Assembly (NCBI GenBank): GCA_023362775.1
Contig: JALMGJ010000012.1
Location: forward strand, 25,079,001 to 25,143,000
Reading direction: 5' to 3'
Source of the DNA: Charina bottae
Lineage: Eukaryota; Chordata; Lepidosauria; Squamata; Charinaidae
Length of the DNA stretch: 64,000 nt
Shown: positions 23,583 to 34,635 of the stretch, piece after piece
Numbering within the stretch: the stretch's first letter is position 1
Layout of the letters: every line of letters starts with the position of its first letter
Notes under the pieces: generated by a model
What the model saw: only the letters and a program-made list of their open reading frames with translations
Told to the model about the DNA's origin: nothing
The model's database searches: none
Program-made: the position numbers and the translations under genes

Positions 23583-23928
23583 TAAAGCTAAGGGTTCCCC
23601 CCGCACATTTGTGCAGTCGTGTCCGACTCTAGGGGCCGGTGCTCATCTCCGTTTGTTAGCCGAAGAGCCAGCGTTGTCTGAAGACGCTTCCACGGCCATG
23701 TGGCCAGCATGACGCACACGGAACGCTGTTACCTACCCACCGAAGTGGTACCTATTCATCTACTTGCATTTGCATGCTTTCGAATTGCTAGGTTGGCAAG
23801 AGCTGGGGCGAGTGTGGGAGCTCACTCCATCATGCGGGGCTAGGGATTCGAACCTCCGAACTTGCAATCTTCCAATCAACAAGCCTGGTGTCTTACCCAC
23901 TGAGCCACCACGCCCCTTATACAGATAC
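23583..23928 (-). repeat. tRNA-derived SINE, family A, antisense, with TSD
   Basis: Complete antisense copy flanked by a 12-bp TSD AAATACAGATGG (23571-23582 and 23929-23940). The A and B boxes are readable on the minus strand near 23900 and 23850. Confidence 0.92.
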
Positions 23929-24525
23929 AAATACAGATGGCCATGAACTAAATTGTGTTTTACCAGGTTAGGAAAGGCTGTCTACATATTAGTAATCAGG
24001 GGCTGTGTTTCCACAACATGCTTAACTCATTTTCTGAGTTTATTTTGAATCATAAGCTAACTCAAAGGGCTAGGTTTGTATAGTAGGCTAAGCCACACAC
24101 ATATACAACAACCTCCCCCACACAAGTTTCACAATAGCAAAGCTTACAATGTGATGTGAATGCAACCACTAGGTCTTTAACTGATCTACTTAAACAAATT
24201 CTGTGAACCAAGCTGGTAAGTCCACTTATCAGTCCATCAAGCTTGGTGCAGAGAATGTGGTATGGGTCTACATCCAATCAGAAATCTGGGGAAATAGAAG
24301 AATGTTAAACCGAACTCTTATCTCTTTTTTTTATAAGAATTTTATTAAGTTTGAAACAAAGATAAAAACTACAAAAAAGAAGAAAAAACTACAAAAAGAA
24401 AAAAACTACAAAAAGAAGAAAACCCTAAAAAGTGTGAAACACAAGAAAAAGAATTTTAAAGATTACATAAAGAAGTGACTTCCGGCTTTCAACAAAAATA
24501 TACAGCAATTTCCATAATCAAACCC

Positions 24526-24714
24526 TTGTTGTTGTTGTTTATTCGTTTAGTCGCTTCCGACTCTTTGTGACTTCATGGACCAGCCCACACCAGAGTTTCC
24601 TGTCATCTGTCGCCACCCCCAGCTCCCCCATGGTCAAGTCCGTCACCTCCAGAATATCATCCATCCATCTTGCCCTTGGTCGGCCCCTCTTCCTTTTGCC
24701 TTCCAATCAATCAA
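24526..24714 (-). mobile_element. BovB LINE 3' end nested in the L1-like element
   Basis: Antisense GTTGTTGTTGTTTATTCG tail followed by the complement of the BovB C-terminal block (matches 19140-19335). About 190 bp remain. It lies within the L1-like unit and is therefore younger than it. Confidence 0.85.
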
Positions 24715-25439
24715 TCTCTTACTCTATATCAAACCAAGATCACATTATTTCTATAAATCATTCCATTAACACATTATAAAAATCACTAAATACAATTGCT
24801 CCTTCCCCTTATATTAAAAAAAGAAAAATATATCAAATTCCAAATCAACTTCCCCCCCCAAAAAAACAACATTTACTCAATTATTTCCTTCCTACCACTA
24901 TTCTATACATTTCTGTCCACTACAATAAAAATCAAATTATAAAAACATATAAATTGTCTACTTTTCTAATTAATAATACTATAACAATCTTAACCCTATT
25001 AAACCTAAAACCAAGCAATTATTGTTATACCTTTTATATCTTAAAAATCAAACAAATCTTAAAAGCAATCCAGTAAATCTTAATCCAAATCATTAAAGAA
25101 AAATAGAATCATACAAGCCTTAATATCAATCCAGATAAACATTCCTAAATCTTTACCCAACTTCAAAATATACTAAACCAATTACATATCTCCATTTTAC
25201 ACACAAGGCATTTTTCATACAGAAATCAAACAGCCCAACTGCCCCCCTTAGAGACTCAGACTTCTCAGCAAAAATCCTCCCACAGAACAGAGTCACTTCT
25301 TTCCCACAACTTTCCATCAGAAAAAAACAACTCCTTTTGTAATTTGCAACTCAGATAATTCCTTTAACCCCTTCAACACCAAAATGTAATCGTCGTCTGG
25401 GATTTCAACAGAAGGTTCAATCTCGCTGTCAGTAGACAC

Positions 25440-25550
25440 GTCTATGAAGGTTCTCAGTCATCCAGGTGGAATTGTCTGTAGCTTGAAACATGTCAACTGG
25501 ATTTCTATTTTCTTAATGGAAACGTTTCGCTCCTTATCCAAGGGGCTTCT
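25440..25550 (-). mobile_element. PLE-B terminal fragment (111 bp) nested in the L1-like element
   Basis: Antisense copy of the PLE-B 3' terminus seen at 33.07-33.19 and 48.87-48.98 kb, including the tail phrase 'tatgaaggttctcagtcatccaggtgg'. TSD TCAGTAGACAC, 11 bp (25429-25439 and 25551-25561). The copy begins (its 5' side, near 25550) at the hammerhead-like core rather than at a random point. Confidence 0.88.
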
Positions 25551-25554
25551 TCAG
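25522..25554 (-). ncRNA. hammerhead-like motif of PLE-B fragment
   Basis: Minus strand reads CTGAAGA, then a stem AGCCCCTT/AAGGAGC around a GGAT loop (one mismatch relative to the intact copies), then GAAACGTT. Core bases are present; stem II is weakened. Confidence 0.5.
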
Positions 25555-25560
25555 TAGACA

Positions 25561-25753
25561 CATCTCTATCTTCGTTAAAATCTTCATCTTCTTCCAGAAC
25601 GTCCTCAGCCAGATGACACAAAGTTTTAAAAACTGATATTTTCTGCAATGTCCCGAATATCTTGCAAAATAGTTTGAGAAACATCATACAAGAACAGTTT
25701 AATCTCACAACGAAGCTCCCAACAAAACTCAGAGTCTCCTTGAAATCCTCCAT
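25561..25753 (-). pseudogene. ORF fragment of the L1-like element
   Basis: On the minus strand a frame begins MEDFKETLSFVGSFVV and continues with an acidic stretch (EDVLEEDEDFNEDRDVST). The PLE-B insertion then interrupts it; in the flank beyond (about 25429 downward) acidic text DSEIEPSVEIPDDDY continues in what appears to be the same frame. It could be the start of a LINE ORF1. No RNA-binding or coiled-coil domain is identifiable in what remains. Confidence 0.45.
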
Positions 25754-26682
25754 GCTTCAGGCAGTAGATTATGGTGCCCCCTAGATAGTTGACTAGCGCA
25801 AATAGGAGTTAATGAGTTAATGGAAAGTTACCGAAAGTTGTTGACACAAGAGAAAGTATGCTAACAAGCAGCTCCCAGGGAAAGTGAACAGAAAGCTAAA
25901 AATTCAAAACAGCAGATTCAACGTGTAAGAAAATATTAAATCCTTCAAATTCAATACAAAAATAATAGCAGGAGGTAATTATTTATTCTTAGTCCTCCTT
26001 AATATTTAAATAGGAAAACAAGCCAGAGCTTTAAAAAAGTGTTTTAAAAATTAATCCAAAAATAACAATAGGCACCAAGAGTGTTTGCTTCTCCTTGCTG
26101 TAGAAAGCCTCTCTTGGGGTACATAAACTTTAAATATATATATAAATTGGGTGATTGAGAAATGGGGTGGCTCGACTTAGTGTCTCTTTAAGGCTGGAGT
26201 GCGGCTTGGAAATGATGATGTCCCAGCCTCCCGGCAGCTTTTACCCGATCGGCGCGAATGCTGTTTGCAATTCTCAGGCTGCAAGTCGCCGTTCTGGAGA
26301 GCAAATGGGATGATTCTGAGCGCTTTCTTTGCCATGAAAGTGCTCCAGGGCTTCAGGAAAGAACCTGCCTGAGCCCAAATATTCGCCATGATGCCAGTTC
26401 TGCCCATGGAGCCCATGGACACAGCTGCTCAGTTGGCCATGTTCCCACCGGAAGTCATCAAACTGAACTGTTATCAATACCTTATAGATGACAATTTATC
26501 ATGGAACAGCCATGGAAGATCATGCAAGCTTCTATTAGCCATGGAAGCTCATGCAAACTTCTACCAGCAAACTTTTTCCTGTATCTGCCTTCTGATTTTG
26601 TCTATCATCTACCTGAATTTATTTGTTGATACACCTCAGTTTTCAAATACATGCTGGTTCACCAAACATACTGTATGTCCCC

Positions 26683-26721
26683 TGTAGTTCCCCGTTGGGG
26701 GAGATGGGCGGTCATATAAAA

Positions 26722-26760
<39 letters not shown>

Positions 26761-26762
26761 AT
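26683..26762 (+). mobile_element. L2-like 3' tail with (AAAT)n
   Basis: 'ccccgttgggggagatgggcggtcatataaaa' followed by about 11 AAAT units, matching the L2-like termini elsewhere. Confidence 0.7.
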
Positions 26763-26765
26763 GTA

Positions 26766-26805
<40 letters not shown>

Positions 26806-26806
26806 C
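26763..26806. repeat. (TGTC)n microsatellite
   Basis: About eleven TGTC units abut the (AAAT)n LINE tail directly, forming a compound microsatellite. Confidence 0.95.
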
Positions 26807-27049
26807 AGGTTGTCATGTAGAGGCATTGGCTGTATTTGCTCCATAAAAACAAGTATAGGATATTACTTCACTGAGGTATTTAAGATCTCCCTCAACTTGC
26901 TACTCCCCTCCGAGTCCTGCTGTGCTGCATCATCGTGGTGGGGGAGTGTGTTCCTGAGAGAGATGAGCGAAGAACGTCAGGAGTGTATGCCAAGATAGTT
27001 CACAACAGGGTTACCCAAAGCATGAAGGTCATCCCAGCTGCCTAGCTAA

Positions 27050-27868
27050 AGTAAATATGCACCTATTTTGGGCAGCAGCAATATAGGAAGATGCCAGAGG
27101 TAGATGATCACTTTAGTGACAATGGCAAAAGCATCAACCAAGAAAACCACATGGATAGAAAATAGAGTATGATTGACGATATAGTGCCGGGTGATGGGCC
27201 CCTCAAGTCTGATGGCACTCAACATGCTATTGAGAGCTGAGGATCCTTTGGAGTACTAATGTTGTTTATGACGTGGCTAAATTAAAGCCTTCAGGATGTC
27301 CAATTGCTGATGTTGCCATACAGGAAAAGAAAATCTGAAGCTGCAAAGATAGAATTACAGTAGCATGAACACAGGAAAGCTCAACACAGTGAAAGATGAA
27401 ATGAAATTACCACAAATTGACATCTTGGGCATTAGCAAATTGAAATGGACTGGGATTGGACACTTTCAGTCAGAAGATCACACTGTTTATTACTCAGGAC
27501 ATGAAAAACAAAGAAGGAATGGTATTGTTTTTATAGTTAGGAACAAATCAACCCAGTGTTGATATGAATCACGAGTCTGACTTCTCGCTCAAGGCACAAA
27601 TGACCAGGCTCAAATTATTCTACTTCAGACACATTATGCGAAGACCTAGCTCTCTGGAGAAGGCTCCAATGCTGGGAAAGGTGGAAGGAAAGAGAAGAAG
27701 AGGATGACCAGCAGCAAGGCAGATGGACTCAGTTACAGTGGCGATGGGTACACTATTGGAAGACCTGAAGGACCAGGTTAAGGACAAACCATCATGGAGA
27801 AAATCTATCTATGTGGTCACTATGAGTCGAAAATGACTTGATGGCACATAATCAATCAACTTGCTAGG
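27050..27868 (+). mobile_element. RTE-2 LINE with large internal deletion
   Basis: The 5' leader (from about 27060, 'gcagcagcaatataggaagatgcc') is followed by an endonuclease N terminus (NTGKLNTVKDEM, DILGISKLKWTGIGHF). At about 27560 this joins directly to the element's last 300 bp (RLKLFYFRHIMRRPSSLEK), ending 'gtcactatgagtcgaaaatgacttgatggcac' and AATCAATCAA. The middle endonuclease and all RT blocks are missing, so it is a MITE-like deletion derivative of an RTE LINE. Confidence 0.8.
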
Positions 27869-28259
27869 AAACTGTGTGTTCCTAGTTTTTACAGATACAA
27901 GCTATTTCTGGTTTTGCAGGCAAAGCAAAAGTAAGGAGGATAAAGAATATGAAAAGGCTGGGGAAATAGTTAAACAGAAGCCATGGTTTCTGGTCATATA
28001 GAAGATGTTATATGTGTGTGTATATACAATGTGTGTCATATGGTTATACTCCTTATTGTGCCACTGGTTGTGCTGGCAGCTGCTCTGGAAAGCAAGGAGA
28101 ACTATAAAGCAGATTAGACATTGGCTATTAAATGAACAAGAAAGAAAGAAAAGAAGAGGAGGAGGAGGAAGAGGTGGCAATCTGGAAAAATAGAGAAAGG
28201 ATGCATTATAATTCCATTGGCTCATATTAGTCATCCTAAAAGATATTATTAGATTATTT

Positions 28260-29500
28260 ATTAAGGATTATAATTAGAGTGTAGGCAGTCCTCTTCCCAC
28301 CCCACCTCAAAGACAATTAATTCTGCCCTTTTCATTCAAAGGTGTTTGAAGGCAATATGCAGAACAGCATAAGGGAGAATACGATTAACTTTTCTTTTTC
28401 TAACCCATTACTTCACATCATACTCTCACTTATATAGGCTGATCTCCAGATGGTCTTTTATTTTTATATAAGATCAGAGACGGCTAAGATAAATTAAACA
28501 ACACAAAAACCTTGAAAATAGTTTATTTAATGAATGCCATGGACAGTACTTCTATAAAAGTTTGTACATATCCATTATGATTCTGCTTTTCTCTTCCTTT
28601 CCTGAGCACCAATAATGCAGTATGTTTCATCATAAAATGTCGCATTTTGTTTTATTTACACTGGCCCAGCAGTTTGTCCTCTTATTATTATTTTTCCTTT
28701 ACTGTATGTCTCGTTCTCTAGGCTAGTTGATTTGTTACTATCTTCCAGTCTCCCTGAATCCCACAAGCAAATTCATTGTGGACTGTTGGAGAGACTTGTG
28801 TTTCCATTACTTAGATTTGGAATGTAGAACTGCTGGCGGTGATTACACTTTAAATAATGAAGCTGTTCCCCTACGAACAGGATTGCATTCTAAAGTAATG
28901 ACGTAGGGATAGGCAAGACTGTCAAGATCACTTGCATTTGGGTTCTCATTTTTTAAAGCTCAAGTTCATTCCATCCTTCTTATGAGTCTTTGGATCAGTT
29001 TGTGACTTTTTTTTTCAAGCCTGTAGGAAACTTTATGCACTTTTTAGTAAATGCATTTTTACACCTATTTTTTAATAATGTGCATCACAAAATACGAAAA
29101 ACTATTCTCAATTTCACTGCCTGCAAAGCAAAGTGGAAAACTGAATTCATCTCCAAGGATGAGATTTTTCTGCACATATAGTACAAATATACCCCAAGCG
29201 GACCAAGGTTATAGAAAGGGATGGGGATGAAATGCGTCAGAAAAAGAATCCTCTCTAACAAAGCCCGGCCACAGGCTTTCATCTGGGTACCCTTATTTCA
29301 CTCAGATGGAGGCTAGGAATACCATGAAGCCTACTTACTTCTGAGTGAAGTGACTGCCTCTCTTCATGTAGAAGAGGAGATGGGAAGTGATCATTCTCCT
29401 CCTTCTGTAGGTAAAAACCAGAACATTTTACTCCACAGAAATGAGTAGGGGACAACTGCTCTCCATACCTCCTTGTTTATACAAAAGGGATGATCTCTCC
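28260..29500. other. unique sequence
   Basis: No repeat recognised and only short ORFs. AT-rich, with no obvious structure. Confidence 0.4.
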
Positions 29501-29524
29501 CTGAATTCTTCTACTCACAGAGAT

Positions 29525-29605
29525 AGATTTATTTATTTATTTATATTTCTAACTTATATCACCGCCCATCTCCCCCCATTCCGGAGGGGACTCTGGATCT
29601 CTACA
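29525..29605 (-). mobile_element. L2-like 3' tail, antisense
   Basis: 'tttatttatttatttatatttctaacttatatcaccgcccatctcccc' is the complement of the L2-like terminus. Confidence 0.7.
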
Positions 29606-29619
29606 AGATCCCTTGTAGA

Positions 29620-29752
29620 GCAGGAGGGGAGGGGAGGGGAGGGGAGGGGAGGGGAGGGGAGGGGAGGGGAGGGGAGGGGAGGGGAGGGGAGGAGAGGAGA
29701 GGAGAGGAGAGGAGAGGAGAGGAGAGGAGAGGAGAGGAGAGGAGAGGAGAGG
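29620..29752. repeat. (GGGGA)n to (GGAGA)n purine minisatellite
   Basis: About 14 GGGGA units change at about 29690 to about 12 GGAGA units by a single G-to-A difference. The frames across it are spurious. Confidence 0.97.
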
Positions 29753-30534
29753 ACCTCAATTGAGATTTTGTGGGCCAGATAGAAAGGTCTAGTCGGGAGT
29801 CTCTGTACCTCTGTTGCATACGTTTTCAGACATATGATTTAAGGTAACTCCACGTTAATTTGTTTTTCTTTCTTTCTTTTAATTTCACACATTCCAAAGA
29901 CAAGAAACATTAGGAGAAAAGGAGAAGGCAAGAGTAAGGACAAATGAAAAAAAAAGTAGGGGGGAAGCAGAAACGTTAAGAAGCCATATTAAAGAAGATT
30001 GTGATGTTAAAAGAAAGGTGATATTAGACAACTGGTGAAACTTCATTCCACTGAGCTGCAAAGGAAACAAGATTCAGGAAGAAACAGAGAATATTCTTAG
30101 GCTTAATTAGTACATTGCTAATTCTAAAAAAAATAGCGAGCAAGCAAACATTCTTGATTCTTTTCCCCAGGACCCTCTATCTGCAACAACTAAAAATCAT
30201 TCCACAATTTCCTAACTTTTTGAGGTGGGAAACTACGAAGAAATGAGAGAAAAAAAGAGAAAATATTGGCACTGCCCACCTGTGTGTGATACAAACCTGG
30301 TCTTCATAATTCTACCATAATTCTACTGTGCTCATCCTTCCCCCAAAATGCCAAGTATGTCTCATAGCCACCAAATGTATGCCTGCTTCTGTCTAAAATA
30401 AAGGATTCAAGGAAAAGGATAGAAGATAGGGAGAGAGAAGACCATGGAGCCATTGTAAAATATTGAGAAATTAATTTAGAAGGACAAACCCAAAAATAGG
30501 AACAGAAGCAGAATGCTGAGAAGGAATTGAGAAA

Positions 30535-30592
30535 GGAGGAGGAGGAGGAGGGATGATGATGATGATGATGATGATGATGGTGATGATGATGC
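30535..30592. repeat. (GGA)n-(GAT)n trinucleotide repeat
   Basis: A GGA/GAG run changes to about 13 GAT/GGT units. Confidence 0.9.
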
Positions 30593-30807
30593 AGGAAGTA
30601 ACTGAGAAATTGAATTAAAATGTATACCTTCAGGGTATCCTTTCCCTAAAATGTATTCCTATAGGTCCATCTCAAAATTCTGTCATAGACCAAGAATTCT
30701 GATCTCTGGTATATTCCAGAAGACAATGTCAATTCATCTAGATTACTCTATCAAGGAATACCTTAAAATGATGCAAAGTATCTTATATCCTACATCTCAT
30801 ATGTGGT

Positions 30808-31022
30808 TGAGTGTAGGTGGTGTTGGACTAGACACAGGGAGACCCAGATTCAAGTCCACCCTCAGCCATGGAAGCTCATTGGGTGACTTTGCTAGTCCTT
30901 CTCTCTCCACCCAATTTACCTCGTAGGCATGTTTTTGTAGAGGAAAAAATGGAGGATGGATACTGTGCATGATGCCCTGAATTTCTGGAGTAAAAGCAAG
31001 ATATACATTTAATAAATAATAG
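30808..31022 (+). repeat. tRNA-derived SINE, family C
   Basis: The head shows 'ggtggtgttggactaga' and B-box-like ATTCAAGTCC, then 'gccatggaagctcattgggtgac', 'cacccaatttacctcgtagg' and an AATAAATAAT tail. It shares its plan with the copies at 33317 and 61143. Confidence 0.75.
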
Positions 31023-31029
31023 TCTCGCC

Positions 31030-32610
31030 AAACTGCCCACTGCAGAAACACATCAACTATAATAAACTAATTGTCTCTAAGGGGCTTGTGTCCCCTAATA
31101 TTGATTTTCTTGTTCAAAAATCTTTCATAAGCTTTGAAGAACCCTGGGGTTTTCTCAGCTAGAGCACAGAGAAAACTCAATTAACATTTTAACAGCTCTA
31201 TCCATGCATCTTGCTATCAAAATAAAGCCCATTATATTTAATGAAGCTTATTGTTATCATTGCAAGACTGCATTCCTTCTTTCTAGTCGTAGAAATTTAT
31301 TTGTTTTTGGAGGGGGTTTAGGATTTGCAAGGTGGATAACAACAATCTGAATGCACCAGCAATTAAAAGTAATAATAGATAATAAAATCAACTGCAGAAG
31401 AGAGGGAGGTGCTTCATTCATTCATTTTACGAAACATATATACCACCTACTTGCCAAACTCTAAATAAAAACTATAGATACTATACTGTATATAGATATG
31501 AATGAATTAGGATTCTGTTTCAGGTTTTACCTTTAAACTGGACATGATTCCCCTCTACTGAAACACTGGCAGCCATTTTGAAAGGAAAATGGATCAATTG
31601 ATTCAGCTAATATTGCCTTCAACAGAATGGTAACCATGAAAGCAGCTTTTTTAAATTGTGCATATAGTAATCTATACAGACATCCAATATACATGAGTAA
31701 CCCTATCTGAACATTGTGCCTTATAAAAATATCTGCTTTGCATAAACTTTTTAACTGTTACTGAATTGGATCTATGATCCAATTTAGTAAATTCATTCAA
31801 TTATAAACTAAACAAATAACCCGGATTCTCCTGACACCCTAAATCAGAGACAAAATGATTGATTGGGTAATGCATGTTGCACAAAATCAGCCCCTGTGTC
31901 TGATTATAGATAAAGCTCAGTTTAACAGACTGTTCAAAGGAAGGGTTGTCTATAAAATAAAAATGTCCATTAAATCCTAAAGTTGCTTTTCCAGTCTCAA
32001 CAAACACATTCTGCAATCTTTTTGCACCCACCACTGAATCCTTAAGCTATGGTATGGCACATGAAAGTTGGCACCACTCTGAGCTTAAAGCCAGCCCTCC
32101 AACAACAGCAAATGCCCACTCTTCAAATGCCAACATCTCCAGCACATACCCAGAAGGCAGAACACTAACACAGAAAAGAACACATTGATGCATGTACTGA
32201 GTGAGCACTGTCCAGAAAGAACAGAGTTTTTCTGTTAATTACAAAATATGTCTGAACAAAAATGTGTCCATAGCATCCAAAATTCACTAAAGCTTGGTCC
32301 ATAATTCAATACTTCAATAAACATATCTGATCCAGGAAGATTTTTCTGTTTGGATAAAAGCCCTACCTAGACATGATTAACTCCAGAGAATCCCCATCCA
32401 GCCCTGATTATATTCAAATGATGCAATTCTCTTGCAAACTTTCATGAATCTAGTGCAAATTTCTGTAGGAGAAAAACTTTAAGTGGTGTGTGTACTGGTT
32501 TAGTAATGCCTGCATAGGGCTACAGTCTCAGCCAAAACATGAAGCTCACCACAGCTCTTTCCTGCCCATATGGGTCAGGCAGAGCAATTCCAGAAGCTGT
32601 GAATATTTCA
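31030..32610. other. unique AT-rich sequence
   Basis: Apart from a short antisense LINE tail-like piece at about 31407-31450 ('cattcattttacgaaacatatataccacctac'), nothing is recognised. Confidence 0.4.
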
Positions 32611-32672
32611 GCATCCAAAGAGATGTCTGTAGCTTGAATCATGTCAACTGGATTTCTATTTTCTCAGTGGAA

Positions 32673-32705
32673 ACGTTTCGCTCCTTATCCAAGGAGCTTC
32701 TTCAG
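32673..32705 (-). ncRNA. hammerhead-like motif, left (inverted) arm of PLE-B fold-back
   Basis: On the minus strand: CTGAAGA, GCTCCTT-GGAT-AAGGAGC (7 perfect pairs) and GAAACGT. Confidence 0.6.
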
Positions 32706-33071
32706 TCTGAGCAAAGTTAGTAAGGGAATCCTTAAATATGTTTCTAGGGTGGCTGTGTGACCTTACACCTGGGGTCATGGTTATATTGAGATGTATTTTA
32801 AGTCCTTTTATTATCTAAAGGAGGATCGTTAAGATCACCATGCTGCTGTTGAGCTTGTGAAATGGTCTTAATCTTCCTAGGCACAGAAGACTTAGGAAGA
32901 TTAAGACCATTTCGCAAGCTCAACAGCAGCATGGTAATCTTAACGATCCTCCTTTAGATGATAAAAGGACTTAAAATAACATCTCAATATAACCATGACC
33001 TAGCCCCAGGTGCAAGGTCACACAGCTACTTAGAAACATATTTAAGGATTCCCTTACCAACTTTGCTCAGA

Positions 33072-33104
33072 CTGAAGAAGCTCCTTGGATAAGGAGCGAA
33101 ACGT
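33072..33104 (+). ncRNA. hammerhead-like motif, right arm of PLE-B fold-back
   Basis: CTGAAGA, perfect 7-bp stem II closed by GGAT, then GAAACGT. Identical core to the 48.87 kb copy. Confidence 0.65.
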
Positions 33105-33316
33105 TTCCACTGAGAAAATAGAAATCCAGTTGACATGATTCAAGCTACAGACAGTTCCACCTGGATGACTGAGAACCTTCATAGACATACATCCAAAGAG
33201 ATATTTCAGATTGTGGCTTGCCGCTTGGAACAGCTGCAAGTGGACTCCCAGGGACAGAATTTAGAGGCAAGCAGATACACTGCAGCACGTGAATATCTTC
33301 ATATGGATAGCCAGGG

Positions 33317-33515
33317 TGGTATTGCACTTAAGGTGCTGGATTAGTAGCAGGGAGACCCAGGTTCTAGTCTACCCCTAGACATGGAAACTCACCAAGTGGC
33401 TTTCAGCCGCCATTCTGTCTCAGAGTGATTGTTGTGGGTAGATATAGGAGAGAGCGCTACGTACACTGTCCTGAGCTTCTGAAGGAAATGCAGCATAGAA
33501 ATCTAAGAAACAAAT
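33317..33515 (+). repeat. tRNA-derived SINE, family C, diverged
   Basis: 'acttaaggtgctggattag', 'gacccaggttctagtctacccc', 'catggaaactcaccaagtgg' and 'gagcgctacgtacactgtcctgag' follow the layout of the 61.14 kb copy. Confidence 0.75.
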
Positions 33516-33689
33516 ATTGAATGGAACTACTTTTCTGAATGATCTCAAATGAATTAATAATCTGAATCAAGATCGGAGTTGATCTGTACATTGCTAATAT
33601 TACTAGCAGCGTTGATCTAAATCTAGTCTATTCATGCATTTGTAACCTGAGATTTTATTGATTATCCACAAGTGAGAATTCAGGATCTT

Positions 33690-33975
33690 TTGTACTGAAC
33701 ATATAATCAGAGAGTTGGACGGGGCCAACTAATGCAACCCCCTCTTCCCTGGAGCATCTCTGGCAGGTGACCATCCAACCACAGTTTGAAGACCTCTAGT
33801 AACAGAAAACTTACCAGTTCACTTGGAAGCCTGTTCCACTGGCTGACAATTGTTACTGTCAGGCACTTCCCCCTGATGTTTAACGTATTCCTCCTTCTTT
33901 GTCATTTCAATTCATCAGATCTGGTCCTGCCCTCTGGGGCAACAGAGCATATGCCCACTTCTTCTTCTGGGTAAA
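33690..33975 (-). mobile_element. CR1-group LINE 3' region, antisense
   Basis: 'cagagagttggacggggccaactaatgcaacccc' is the complement of a CR1-like 3' end. The text continues with 'cttggaagcctgttccactgg...caggcacttccccctgatg', part of the same widespread amniote repeat. Confidence 0.65.
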
Positions 33976-34635
33976 TATTCACATTTTGATTGTCAAAACG
34001 AAAACAGGAGTCATGAGTCTAAGCCACGACTAGAGCAAAGCTAGCATTAGAGAGAAATCCACAAACCGAATTATATAAATCTGTAAACAAAGTTCTGTTT
34101 TTCTTCCTTTTAAGTTTGCTTTCAGGTGTGTGTTTGAAAAACCTGTTCCTGGCAGGATCGTAAGATTATGTGGCTTTCGCATTCTGCACCGTTTCCACAT
34201 GAATACCTTAATCTGAGGAGGTTATGCTCAAAGAAATGTGGATTATATTCACATTTATACTCTGGGGCTAGATTTCAAGGATATATTTGTGAGAGGGCCA
34301 CAAAGAACTGGTGTAAAAACAAATTTTATTTTATGTATCTACCTTTCTAGTAATCAGCTCGAAGGCCCAAACCATAAATTTACCACATAAACCGATAGGT
34401 ATAAAAACATTTATTTCATATTGGTTTTCAAGTCCCAATAAAGTGCAAGAATTAAACACTTAAGGAGAAAAGAAAGCAAGGCATTCATCTCTTTTCCAGG
34501 TCCTTCTCAAGGCAACAGCTCTTCTAACTGTTGACAAAAGGAAGGTTGTGACCTAAAGTAGGAACCAAAGCAGCGAACCTCTGGAGTATCAGATTTTCTC
34601 ACACTGGGATGTTTGGTTTCTTCCCATTCCAAGCA

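Larger units (their letters stand above)
24323..26459 (-). mobile_element. L1-like non-LTR element, non-autonomous, with nested insertions
   Basis: A 16-bp duplication brackets the unit with two mismatches: AAACCGAACTCTTATC (24307-24322) and AAACTGAACTGTTATC (26460-26475). On the minus strand it starts with 'gacttccggtgggaac' and a GC-rich 5' region (26459 to about 26160), then an ORF-like stretch (about 25753-25400). A very T-rich (minus strand) 3' UTR follows and ends in an oligo(T)/poly(A) tail at 24323-24332. No endonuclease or reverse transcriptase is present. Removing the nested BovB and PLE-B pieces leaves about 1.8 kb. The L1 affiliation is inferred from the leader style and A-rich 3' region, not from polymerase sequence. 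Confidence 0.65.
32625..33189. mobile_element. PLE-B fold-back copy (565-bp near-palindrome)
   Basis: A 13-bp TSD CATCCAAAGAGAT (32612-32624 and 33190-33202) bounds it. The left arm (32625 to about 32890) is the reverse complement of the right arm (about 32891-33155) over more than 250 bp, with few differences. The right arm has the sense-strand PLE-B 3' region, including the hammerhead-like core, and ends with the tail 'ccacctggatgactgagaaccttcatagac'. The endonuclease frame is absent except for noncoding sequence adjoining its end. The centre, near 32890, reads 'cctaggcacagaagac ttaggaag'. Confidence 0.9.

Noticed and set aside
29441..29819. Ser/Pro-rich and Glu/Arg-rich ORFs
   Set aside because: They are translations of the GGGGA/GGAGA array.
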